Below are positions 1 through 5,918 of a stretch of 6,544 nt of DNA, piece after piece (position 1 is the first letter of the stretch; every line of letters starts with the position of its first letter). Both the position numbers and the translations under genes were made by a program. The DNA comes from an uncultured Clostridia bacterium (lineage in GTDB: Bacteria; Bacillota; Clostridia; Oscillospirales; Acutalibacteraceae). The DNA lies in contig CALYOC010000043.1 in NCBI GenBank assembly GCA_945227095.1, positions 1-6,544 on the forward strand, read 5' to 3'. The notes below the pieces were generated by a model that was not told the DNA's origin, did no database searches, and was given only the letters and a program-made list of their open reading frames with translations.

Positions 1-47
1 ATATAGAATGTCTTTTTTATATTTTGCAGTAAATATCCAACAAATAA

Positions 48-1022
48 TTAAACAAAAAATATAAATGTCAGCACCATATATGCGATATATACGGCGAGGA
101 GCGCCGCTCCGTTTACCCTTGTAATCTTCTTCGAAGCGAGCACCGGTACAAGTCCTACCGCCGCCGCGATAAAGCAAACCGGAAGGTCCAAAAACGCGGA
201 CTGTCTTGATATGGGCAAAGAGCCCGAATAAATAAACGAGCATATCGGCAAAATCAAGGTCATATCTATTATATTTGCTCCGATAATATTTCCCACGGAC
301 AGCTCATTTTGTTTTTTGGCGACAGCCGTTATTGTTGTGACGAGCTCCGGCAAAGAGGTGCCGACTGCAATCATAGTGACGCTTATAACCGCTTCGGATA
401 TTCCGATAAGGCTCGCAAGCTCACTGCCGTATTTGACGAGAAGCTGTGCTCCGCCGACAATCCCGGCGGCTCCGAACAGAAACTTCGCGCTATTGATAAA
501 CACGGTTTTTTTAGTCGGCTTTTCACGAATCTCCGTTTGCGATGAGTCCGACCTCTGCGCTTTTAAAACCTTGTTTGCGGAGCTTACATTGTCCCAAATA
601 AAGATAATGAAAATGATAAAAAGGAACGCCGAGCCGAACAAAGTAAGCTTGCCCTGTATTCCGGCAATAACCAAAAATCCGGTGCTCAACAAGAGCAAAA
701 ATGTTTTAAACGCATAATCCTTTCTGTTGATAATCGCCGGCATAAATATAAACGAAACCGCCATAATCAGTGCTGTATTTGCCGTAACGCTTCCGACGGC
801 GTTGCCGACCGACATATCAACCTTTCCCTGTGCGGCCGCAAGGCAGGAGACAATTATTTCAGGCAATGTTGTAGCGATGCTCACAACGGTTGCTCCGACA
901 ATTATCTTCGGCACGCCTGATACCTCCGCAATCCACGAAGCCGCATCTACAAAGAAATCCCCTCCCTTTATAATGAGGACTAAGCCTACAACAAAAAGGA
1001 GTACACTGACAGCTATACTCAT
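48..1022 (-). CDS. CaCA-family calcium/sodium (cation) antiporter, YrbG-like
   Basis: Integral membrane exchanger, 324 aa, expected to move Ca2+ (or a related cation) against Na+, K+ or H+ across the cytoplasmic membrane. The protein is almost entirely hydrophobic helices and shows the family's inverted duplication. Alpha-1 repeat lies at about residues 43-85 (TTLPE with Glu55; GNAVGS; Asn82). Alpha-2 lies at about 216-255 (GTSLPE with Glu226; GNIIGAN; Asp253). The two acidic residues and the Asn82/Asp253 pair match the ion-site positions known from archaeal NCX_Mj. A charged, presumably cytoplasmic loop (about 145-178) separates the halves. Length is normal. The ATG at 1022 has a strong SD, GGAGGGG, at 1026-1032. 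A perfect TATAAT lies at 1049-1054 without a convincing -35, so the promoter is uncertain. The mnmA terminator upstream makes it a separate unit. No terminator is visible in the 47 bases after the stop. The transported ion cannot be read from sequence. Confidence 0.93.
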   Translation of the reverse strand: MSIAVSVLLFVVGLVLIIKGGDFFVDAASWIAEVSGVPKIIVGATVVSIATTLPEIIVSCLAAAQGKVDMSVGNAVGSVTANTALIMAVSFIFMPAIINRKDYAFKTFLLLLSTGFLVIAGIQGKLTLFGSAFLFIIFIIFIWDNVSSANKVLKAQRSDSSQTEIREKPTKKTVFINSAKFLFGAAGIVGGAQLLVKYGSELASLIGISEAVISVTMIAVGTSLPELVTTITAVAKKQNELSVGNIIGANIIDMTLILPICSFIYSGSLPISRQSAFLDLPVCFIAAAVGLVPVLASKKITRVNGAALLAVYIAYMVLTFIFFV

Positions 1023-1114
1023 ATTCCCCTCCGAAGCATTTATAAGTAATTATATAGTTTAGTTATATGATAAATAATACCGTATAATACAAATTCTCAT
1101 TCAGCAAGACAATA

Positions 1115-1143
1115 CGACTCCTCTCGGGAAGCGAGAGGAGCCG
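1115..1143 (-). terminator. Rho-independent terminator of nadA-mnmA
   Basis: Hairpin 23 bases after the mnmA stop: arms 1115-1126 and 1132-1143, loop 1127-1131. The core 9 bp (CTCCTCTCG/CGAGAGGAG) is perfect. In minus-strand RNA the A1117/C1141 mismatch becomes a G-U pair, giving 12 bp. The tail that follows (TATTGTCTTG) is only moderately U-rich, so efficiency is uncertain. Confidence 0.75.
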
Positions 1144-1165
1144 GTTTAAACCTGCTCATTAAATT

Positions 1166-2236
1166 CTACACTATTGTACCGCCGCCTAAAACCTCATCAC
1201 CGTTATAAAGCACGACCGCCTGCCCGGAGGTCACCGCTCTCTGCGGCTGTTCAAGCACAATGTGAACCGACGAATCGGAAGTGGGTATTACCTTCGCTGT
1301 GCTCTCGGTGCATTTGTAGCGGGTTTTGACCGTGGCATACATAGGTGAATCAACCCTGTCATAAGAAATCCAGTTAAAGTCCTCCGCGTCAAATTCACGG
1401 CACATCAAACTGTCGTTTTCACCCAATACTACGCGGTTGTTCACAACATCTTTTTCACAGACATACATAGGCTTACACAGGGCAAGTCCCAAGCCCTTTC
1501 GCTGACCTATCGTATATCTTATTATTCCGTTATGCGTTCCGAGTTTATTGCCCTGCTTATCTACAAAATCTCCGCTCGGATACTCTTTGCCCGTATATTT
1601 TTCAATAAACGCGGCATAGTCACCGTCCGGCACAAAGCAAATATCCTGACTGTCATGCTTCCTCGCGGTCAGCAAGCCTTTTTGCTCGGCTATTTCTCTG
1701 ACATCAGTCTTATTGTACTCACCGAGTGGGAAAACGGTATGAGCCAGCTCCTGTTGTGTCATAGAGTAGAGCACATAGCTCTGGTCCTTGCTCTTATCAA
1801 CTGCCTTATAAAGCTTATATCTGCCCGAAACGGCGTCATACTTTATTCGCGCATAGTGCCCGGTTACAATATATTCGCAACCGATTTCCTTCGCCCTACC
1901 AAACAAGGCGTTAAACTTAATATACTTGTTGCAGTCAATACACGGATTAGGAGTGCCTCCCGTTTCATATTGAGTGACAAATCTCTTTATTACCTCGTTT
2001 TCAAAATCAGCGGTGAAATTGAAAACATAGTGCGGTATTCCCAATGAAAATGCCACACTTCTCGCGTCCGCTATATCATCTGCACTGCAACAACTGTTTG
2101 TGTCCTTTATTCCTATTTCGGAGTTTGTGTAAAGCTTCATTGTGACGCCGACGCAGTCATATCCCCTATCTTTCATAACCGCCGCGGCAACCGATGAATC
2201 CACTCCTCCGCTCATCGCTATTAAAGCTTTTTTCAT
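1166..2236 (-). CDS. mnmA: tRNA-specific 2-thiouridylase MnmA
   Basis: Cytoplasmic enzyme (356 aa, normal length) that adenylates and thiolates C2 of uridine 34 in Lys, Glu and Gln tRNAs; the sulfur comes from a cysteine desulfurase. The N-terminal PP-loop motif SGGVDSS is at residues 9-15, followed by the family's CCS at 49-51. TPNPCIDCN contains Cys99 and Cys102; Cys102 aligns with E. coli Cys102. HDSQDICFV contains Cys200, equivalent to the persulfide cysteine. YTIGQRKGLG (241-250) and the C-terminal beta-barrel RAVTSGQAVVLYNGDEVLGGG complete the family pattern. Cys99 replaces the Asp of the classical NPDxxCN motif, giving CxxC plus Cys200, a set that could hold an Fe-S cluster. The ATG is 2 bases after the nadA stop; its SD GGTGG (2243-2247) is formed by the last two nadA codons, implying translational coupling. 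Stop codon is TAG, so amber is a normal stop here. Confidence 0.97.
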   Translation of the reverse strand: MKKALIAMSGGVDSSVAAAVMKDRGYDCVGVTMKLYTNSEIGIKDTNSCCSADDIADARSVAFSLGIPHYVFNFTADFENEVIKRFVTQYETGGTPNPCIDCNKYIKFNALFGRAKEIGCEYIVTGHYARIKYDAVSGRYKLYKAVDKSKDQSYVLYSMTQQELAHTVFPLGEYNKTDVREIAEQKGLLTARKHDSQDICFVPDGDYAAFIEKYTGKEYPSGDFVDKQGNKLGTHNGIIRYTIGQRKGLGLALCKPMYVCEKDVVNNRVVLGENDSLMCREFDAEDFNWISYDRVDSPMYATVKTRYKCTESTAKVIPTSDSSVHIVLEQPQRAVTSGQAVVLYNGDEVLGGGTIV

Positions 2237-2238
2237 CC

Positions 2239-3156
2239 TTATCCACCAAGTTCAATCATCTTGTCAATACATTTTGCGGCGAGCTTGATTGTCTGTTCGT
2301 CCATTTCGATAACCTCTCCGCCCTTTCCCATAAGGCAGTTATAGACATCGACAAGTGTCGTCGCCTTCATATTCTGACACACGAGCCCCTTGGAGAGAGG
2401 ATAAAACTTCTTATCCGGGCAATCATACTGCAAATGCTCTGCAATACTGATTTCCGTTCCGATGATAAATTCCTTTTCAGGTGAATTCTCGGCATATTTC
2501 ATTATACCTGAGGTGGAGCCGACATAGTCCGCCATTTCAACAACCTCCGGCTGACATTCCGGGTGAACCAAAACAAGCGCATTCGGGTGAAGCTCCTTCG
2601 CCTGTCTGACATGCTCGCGACCGATTTTAGCATGTACGGGGCATCCCCCCTGCAAAAGCTTAAACTCCTTCTCGGGAACCTGCTTCCTCACAAAGTCACC
2701 CAAGTTACAATCCGGAATGAATAAAATTTTATCATTATCAATCTTCTTTACAATATCCACGGCAGAGGAAGATGTGACGCACACATCACAGATTGTTTTA
2801 AGCTCGGCAGTGGTGTTAATATACGCTACAACGGTGTAGTCGGGGTACATCTCCTTAACGCTCGAAATGAGCTCGACATCCATCTGCTCCGCCATGGGAC
2901 AGCCGGCGACCGGACTCGACAGAATAACCCTCTTTTCCGGAGAAAGTATTTTTACGGTTTGAGCCATAAACCGCACACCGCACATCAAAACACTTTTCTG
3001 CTTTACGCCTGCCGCTTTAACGCTCAACGCGTATGAATCACCTGTAAAATCGGCAATTTCCACAATTTCACGCGCCTGATAGCTGTGAGCCAATATACAA
3101 ACATCTTTTTCCTTTTTCAACCGCAGAATTTTTTCCTGCATCTCTCTAACAGTCAT
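2239..3156 (-). CDS. nadA: Quinolinate synthase NadA ([4Fe-4S] enzyme)
   Basis: Condenses iminoaspartate with dihydroxyacetone phosphate to quinolinate in de novo NAD synthesis; cytoplasmic and oxygen-sensitive. At 305 aa it is the compact form typical of Firmicutes and archaea. Visible are LAHSYQ (residues 22-27) near the substrate site, and the three cluster cysteines at the family spacing: Cys86 (AGCPMA), Cys172 (GGCPVH) and Cys260 (LVCQNMKATTL). PDCNLG (148-153), HPEC (198-201) and GSTSGI (213-218) are conserved substrate-binding segments. ATG at 3156 has SD GGAGAAA at 3161-3167. A sigma-A-like promoter lies at 3227-3255, giving a leader of about 60 bases. It is first of a two-gene operon with mnmA. 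The usual partners nadB and nadC are not in the window and must be elsewhere, or iminoaspartate comes from another enzyme. No repressor site of a known NAD regulator is recognised. Confidence 0.97.
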   Translation of the reverse strand: MTVREMQEKILRLKKEKDVCILAHSYQAREIVEIADFTGDSYALSVKAAGVKQKSVLMCGVRFMAQTVKILSPEKRVILSSPVAGCPMAEQMDVELISSVKEMYPDYTVVAYINTTAELKTICDVCVTSSSAVDIVKKIDNDKILFIPDCNLGDFVRKQVPEKEFKLLQGGCPVHAKIGREHVRQAKELHPNALVLVHPECQPEVVEMADYVGSTSGIMKYAENSPEKEFIIGTEISIAEHLQYDCPDKKFYPLSKGLVCQNMKATTLVDVYNCLMGKGGEVIEMDEQTIKLAAKCIDKMIELGG

Positions 3157-3226
3157 ATTATTTCTCCAAAATCACTCTCAATAATTATCGATTTTAACTC
3201 ATTATACGAATAATATATTATTTAGA

Positions 3227-3255
3227 ATTATATAACATCAAAGCCTATAAATCAA
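3227..3255 (-). promoter_or_regulatory. Sigma-A-type promoter of nadA-mnmA
   Basis: TTGATT at 3250-3255, a 17-base spacer and a perfect TATAAT at 3227-3232, reading toward nadA. Predicted start is near 3220, about 64 bases before the nadA ATG. A 14-bp perfect palindrome AATAATATATTATT (3209-3222) covers the predicted start and could be an operator, but AT-rich palindromes arise easily by chance. Confidence 0.7.
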
Positions 3256-3304
3256 CTATGATTTAAACAGTACTTCAAGACTTGCGAAAAATACGCCTGT
3301 TTAA

Positions 3305-3335
3305 GGGGTGTCCTTAATAAAGAGGTATAGCTTAA
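3305..3335 (+). repeat. Left terminal inverted repeat of the MITE-like element
   Basis: 31 bases starting GGGGTGTCCTTAATAAAGAG. It pairs with 3552-3584 and shares its inner CTTAA end with the arm of the internal palindrome. Confidence 0.7.
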
Positions 3336-3440
3336 AAACAGGAGAAAACAGCGAAATGCGTCGTTAAATTTTCGGTGAAGGCGTAAAGCCTGCCCCTCAA
3401 ATTATGCCTTGCTTTTCATCTGTTTCTCGTGTTTTTAAGT
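3330..3440. repeat. Internal imperfect palindrome (~110 bases)
   Basis: The outer arms, 3330-3351 and 3420-3440, pair with one G/G mismatch, one single-base bulge and an end mismatch (CTTAAAAACA...GAGAAA...CAG). Weaker complementarity continues inward to a small central hairpin, AGGC-GTAAA-GCCT (3380-3391 region). As RNA or extruded DNA it would be one long irregular hairpin nested inside the terminal repeats. Confidence 0.6.
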
Positions 3441-3484
3441 GCGAAGCAGTTTAATCAAACTGATTTAGTTCAGAGTGCATTAAC

Positions 3485-3520
3485 AAAATCCCGTCAATAC
3501 TTGCGTATTAACGGGATTTT
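3485..3520 (-). terminator. Terminator-like hairpin carried inside the element (possibly bidirectional)
   Basis: Arms AAAATCCCGT (3485-3494) and ACGGGATTTT (3511-3520), then C3495/A3510, then AATAC (3496-3500) and GTATT (3505-3509), loop 3501-3504. In minus RNA the C/A position becomes G-U, giving an unbroken 16-bp stem. The minus tail is TTTTGTTAATG, and the plus side runs into six Ts (3517-3522), so either direction could terminate. It would end minus transcription coming from the broken membrane gene before nadA. Confidence 0.7.
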
Positions 3521-3551
3521 TTAATAGTGCTATGGGCTAAATTCAGAAAGA

Positions 3552-3584
3552 TTAAACCATACCCCTCTTTATTCAGGACACCCC
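3552..3584 (-). repeat. Right terminal inverted repeat of the MITE-like element
   Basis: 33 bases, the inverted partner of 3305-3335. On the minus strand its outer end encodes the last codons and the TAA stop (3569-3571) of the interrupted membrane gene. Confidence 0.7.
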
Positions 3585-4006
3585 AAGACGGACTTTTCTC
3601 TCTCAAAAACAGACTTAAAACACTCCGCCAAGGGATAAATCAGCGCGCTGACAAAAAACCAAAGCACAAAAAATTTAACACAAATTTGACCGTACAAGTT
3701 CAAAATTTCGTCCGAATAATCCCATACTTTCCAGTTAAATAAATCATTGACGGCAATACCAATTCCAAGCTAGGTACATGTAATTATAACAGCACCGACA
3801 AAGCATTTCAAAATATACGGAGTGTCGGGGAAGTCCACCGCGAAGGAATAAATCGCACTTAATACAAATCCGCCCGCCAAAAACATACTGTAATGCGAAA
3901 AGCCGCGAAACAGTATCTCGCAAATACAATATACACTGCCGCCGAGGGTGAAAAGAATTAGATATTTCAAAGTAATATAACCGTTGTTTTCATTTAAAAC
4001 TCTCAT
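3569..4006 (-). pseudogene. Interrupted small polytopic membrane protein (CmpB-like putative ABC-transporter type IV family), internal TAG
   Basis: The first 78 codons (4006-3773) end at TAG 3770-3772, but the same frame stays open for 66 more codons to TAA at 3569-3571, 145 codons in all. Both halves read as one protein. Residues 13-33 contain TLKYLILFTLGG and EILFRG; 35-48 give GFSHYSMFLAGGFV; then FVGAVIIT, stop at 79, LGIGIAVND, NWKVWDYS (91-98), LYGQIC, and a last helix FFVLWFFVSALIYPL. From memory these match small four-helix membrane proteins common in Firmicutes; their function is not established. In relatives the stop position is, as I recall, a Glu, so one change (GAG to TAG) explains it. 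The ATG has no Shine-Dalgarno. A TTGATA-17-TAAAAA promoter ends 7 bases before the ATG. The last four codons (GCPE) and the stop come from the adjoining repeat. A sequencing error at one base is the main alternative. Confidence 0.78.
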
Positions 4007-4013
4007 ATGGATA

Positions 4014-4042
4014 TTTTTACGAAAAAGAGGCGGCTATATCAA
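4014..4042 (-). promoter_or_regulatory. Possible promoter of the interrupted membrane gene (would give a leaderless mRNA)
   Basis: TTGATA at 4037-4042, 17-base spacer, TAAAAA at 4014-4019. Only 7 bases separate the -10 from the ATG at 4006, so the transcript would start at or next to the ATG, consistent with the missing SD. The -10 is weak (4 of 6 consensus bases). Confidence 0.4.
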
Positions 4043-4054
4043 TAAAAAATAATG

Positions 4055-4084
4055 GAAAACCGACGCCGAAAAGCGCCGGTTTTC
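4055..4084 (-). terminator. Rho-independent terminator of the zinc-ribbon/TM2 gene
   Basis: 12-bp stem, arms 4055-4066 and 4073-4084, six-base loop. The single A4063/C4076 mismatch is a G-U pair in minus RNA. The minus-strand tail CATTATTTTTTATTG is U-rich. It lies 25 bases after the stop codon of the 4110-4607 gene. Confidence 0.88.
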
Positions 4085-4109
4085 TAAAAATAAACAATCA
4101 TTAAATAAA

Positions 4110-4607
4110 TCAGTTTTTATCAAGCGGAATTCCCTTTGCGTCTCTGTCAACATTGCCGACGAGAATCATTATACCCTCGACCAATCCCCAGATAGCGGAT
4201 ACGGGCGACAACGCACCGCAGCTCAAACATGTAATCAAAAGCTGCGCTACCGCTTTCCCTGTGAAGCCTAAGTAGAAATTGTGAACTCCGAATGCACCGA
4301 GCAAAATCCCCAAAACACCGGCAGCGACTGCGCTCTTAGAATCGGGAGCCGGCTGCTGAAAGTTCGGAGCAACATTTTGCTGTGCATAATAGTTCTGCTG
4401 ATTCGGCTGCGAATACTGTGCCTGCTGATACTCGGCTTGTGCAGTGCCCTGAGCCTGTGTGGATTCGGGAGCCGCCTGCGCCGCTGCCGTCTCATTTACA
4501 GGTGGTTGATTAACGGGTTCAGCTTGCTGTGCAACAGGTGCTCCGCAGTTAATGCAAAACGCGCTGTTTTCGGGTAACTGTGAACCGCAATTTGTACAAA
4601 AAGCCAT
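4110..4607 (-). CDS. Zinc-ribbon and TM2-domain membrane protein
   Basis: 165 aa. The N-terminal zinc ribbon (residues 4-21) has two CxxC knuckles: FCTNCG (Cys4, Cys7) and FCINCG (Cys18, Cys21). Residues about 24-88 are a low-complexity linker rich in Gln, Ala, Pro and Tyr, probably disordered. Residues about 91-150 form a TM2 domain: first membrane helix with GAFGVHNFYLG (104-114), a short turn, and a second helix ending SAIWGLVEGIMILVG. Where many TM2 proteins have Asp after the Trp, this one has Glu144. No signal peptide is seen; the ribbon is probably cytoplasmic. Architecture is common in Firmicutes, and function is unknown. ATG at 4607 has SD AGGGG (4616-4620). It has its own promoter (4663-4691) and terminator (4055-4084), so it is probably monocistronic, although no clear terminator separates it from fprA upstream. 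Stop is TGA. Confidence 0.9.
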   Translation of the reverse strand: MAFCTNCGSQLPENSAFCINCGAPVAQQAEPVNQPPVNETAAAQAAPESTQAQGTAQAEYQQAQYSQPNQQNYYAQQNVAPNFQQPAPDSKSAVAAGVLGILLGAFGVHNFYLGFTGKAVAQLLITCLSCGALSPVSAIWGLVEGIMILVGNVDRDAKGIPLDKN

Positions 4608-4662
4608 GGTAAAAACCCCTTTTCTTCTTTAAATAACATTCGGTAAAACCGATTACAAATTC

Positions 4663-4691
4663 AGTGTAGCATTAAAATAAATATAAGTCAA
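4663..4691 (-). promoter_or_regulatory. Extended -10 promoter of the zinc-ribbon/TM2 gene
   Basis: TTGACT at 4686-4691 (5 of 6 consensus bases), 17-base spacer, TACACT at 4663-4668, with TGC directly upstream of the -10 (4669-4671). Predicted start is near 4656, leader about 49 bases. The leader contains a 13-bp palindrome TCGGTAAAACCGA (4640-4652). A second, TAACAATATGTTA (4694-4706), sits just upstream of the -35 and overlaps no gene. Confidence 0.7.
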
Positions 4692-4708
4692 TATAACAAT
4701 ATGTTAAA

Positions 4709-5878
4709 TTATTTTAAAATTTCATCAGCAAGCTCGGAAAGCTGCTTTCTGCCGTTGTCGGTAAGAACGGATTTTATGGTTACAACGGGCTCAATGAGCT
4801 TGATGTCCTTCATTCCTTCAACCGCAGCCCTCATACATCTTCCGGCGGAGGGAGCCCAGGAGCCGTTTTCGATCAAGGCTACCGTTCTTGAACGATAAGT
4901 CTTGCTTTTAAGGTGATTTAGGAAATCCTCCATAGGCGGGAAAACTCCTCCGTCATATGAGCAGGCCGCAAGAACCATCTTGTCATACCTGAACGCGTCC
5001 TCAATAACCTCTGCCATATCCTCTCTCGAAAGGTCGGAAACCACAACCTTTTTAGCACCCTTTTCGCGAAGCATTTGTGCAAATTCATTCATGGCAGCAA
5101 GGGTGTTGCCGTGAATGCTCGCGCAGGCAATCAAAATTCCTTCATCTTCGGGAGTGTAAGAGCTCCAGGTGTTATATTTATCAATGTAATAACCGAGATT
5201 TTCTTTAAGAATGGGACCGTGGAGCGGACAGATGACAGAAATATCAAGTGTTGCAGCCTTCTTTAAAAGTGCCTGAACCTGTGCGCCGTACTTTCCGACA
5301 ATGTTGAAATAGTAACGCCTTGCCTCGCAAGCCCAGTCCTCCTCGGCAGAGAGCGCACCGAACTTTCCGAATCCGTCGGCGGAAAAGAGAACCTTTTCAC
5401 TCATCTCATATGTAACCATAACATCCGGCCAATGCACCATGGGTGCCATAAAGAACTGTAAAGTGTGTTTGCCCAATTCAAGAGTGTCACCCTCCTTGAC
5501 AGAAACCTTTTTATCATCAGACAAGATGTCATTTCCGAAAAATTGAGGGAGCATATTAAATGTTTTAACATTGCCGACAACCTTTGCGTTCGGATATTTT
5601 TTTACAAATGCACCGATGTTCGAAGCGTGGTCGGGCTCCAAGTGAGAAACGATGAGGTAATCGGGTGTTTTCCCATCCAAAGCTTTTTCAAGATTTGAAA
5701 ACCACTCGGCGCTCACTCTTTTATCCGCCGTATCCATTACCGCAATTTTTTCATCCATTATCAAATATGAATTGTAAGAAACGCCGTTGGGTACAACATA
5801 CTGACTTTCAAACAAATCAATATCGGTATCATCGCAACCGATATACAAAATATCATCTGTAATAAATGTGTCTTTCAT
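4709..5878 (-). CDS. fprA: FprA-family A-type flavoprotein (flavodiiron O2/NO reductase)
   Basis: Cytoplasmic two-domain flavodiiron protein, 389 aa, class A (no C-terminal rubredoxin). It reduces O2 to water and/or NO to N2O with electrons from rubredoxin or a similar carrier, protecting anaerobic metabolism. The metallo-beta-lactamase-like domain (about 1-245) has the full diiron ligand set: SHLEPDH (His79, Glu81, Asp83, with His84), His149 (MVHWPD), Asp168 (SADGFG) and His220 (CPLHGP). The flavodoxin domain (about 246-389) has the FMN phosphate loop ASIHGNT (253-259), CSYDGG (306-311) and ENGSWAPSAG (337-346). A TTG at 5896 opens the frame further, but the AGGAGG at 5885-5890, six bases before ATG 5878, fixes the start at MKDTF. 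Promoter at 5919-5947; a perfect palindrome lies farther upstream (5981-5996). The O2 versus NO preference cannot be read from the sequence. No electron donor gene is in view. Confidence 0.96.
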   Translation of the reverse strand: MKDTFITDDILYIGCDDTDIDLFESQYVVPNGVSYNSYLIMDEKIAVMDTADKRVSAEWFSNLEKALDGKTPDYLIVSHLEPDHASNIGAFVKKYPNAKVVGNVKTFNMLPQFFGNDILSDDKKVSVKEGDTLELGKHTLQFFMAPMVHWPDVMVTYEMSEKVLFSADGFGKFGALSAEEDWACEARRYYFNIVGKYGAQVQALLKKAATLDISVICPLHGPILKENLGYYIDKYNTWSSYTPEDEGILIACASIHGNTLAAMNEFAQMLREKGAKKVVVSDLSREDMAEVIEDAFRYDKMVLAACSYDGGVFPPMEDFLNHLKSKTYRSRTVALIENGSWAPSAGRCMRAAVEGMKDIKLIEPVVTIKSVLTDNGRKQLSELADEILK

Positions 5879-5884
5879 ATCTTT

Positions 5885-5890
5885 CCTCCT
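5885..5890 (-). promoter_or_regulatory. Shine-Dalgarno that sets the fprA start
   Basis: AGGAGG six bases upstream of ATG 5878. It lies inside the longer TTG-initiated reading frame (from 5896), which therefore is not the real start. Confidence 0.9.
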
Positions 5891-5918
5891 GCACAATATA
5901 AAATAATAAACTGAAAGA

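Larger units (their letters stand above)
3305..3584. mobile_element. MITE-like element with about 31-33-bp terminal inverted repeats
   Basis: A 280-bp non-coding segment bounded by inverted repeats at 3305-3335 and 3552-3584. Both read GGGGTGTCCT inward, then T or G, then AATAAAGAGG; after a 2-base GG insertion on the right they continue TATRGYTTAA. In all, 28 of 31 aligned bases match. Inside are an imperfect ~110-base palindrome (3330-3440) and a terminator-like hairpin (3485-3520). No transposase or plausible ORF is present. Only AA is shared by the two flanks, so no convincing target-site duplication is seen. The right end fuses into the 3' end of the neighbouring broken gene. I infer a non-autonomous miniature element or other dispersed palindromic repeat. 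A structured RNA locus is the alternative. The parental IS family is not recognised, and copy number in the genome cannot be known from this window. Confidence 0.55.

Noticed and set aside
1..47. Terminator after the antiporter gene
   Set aside because: Only a 6-bp all-A/T inverted repeat (ATATTT/AAATAT) is visible, with no U-tract in the minus direction.
316..717. Long plus-strand ORFs inside the antiporter, mnmA, TM2 and fprA genes
   Set aside because: All are antisense to well-supported genes with family motifs. Composition and length fit shadow frames.
3527..3742. 71-codon plus-strand ORF
   Set aside because: It starts beside the repeat's internal hairpin, crosses the right terminal repeat and lies antisense to the family-like C-terminal half of the interrupted membrane gene. 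It has no recognisable SD and its product is unfamiliar.
3770..3772. TAG read as an amino acid (amber recoding or pyrrolysine)
   Set aside because: mnmA uses TAG as its normal stop. The position would ordinarily be Glu, and there is no sign of pyrrolysine genes. A point mutation or sequence error is simpler.
3744..3929. 61-codon minus-strand ORF in another frame
   Set aside because: It overlaps the interrupted membrane gene. Its residues show no membrane-protein pattern, while the 4006-3569 frame does.
5879..5896. Upstream TTG start adding six residues to FprA
   Set aside because: The ideal AGGAGG lies inside that extension, six bases before ATG 5878, and family members start at the equivalent of MKDTF.
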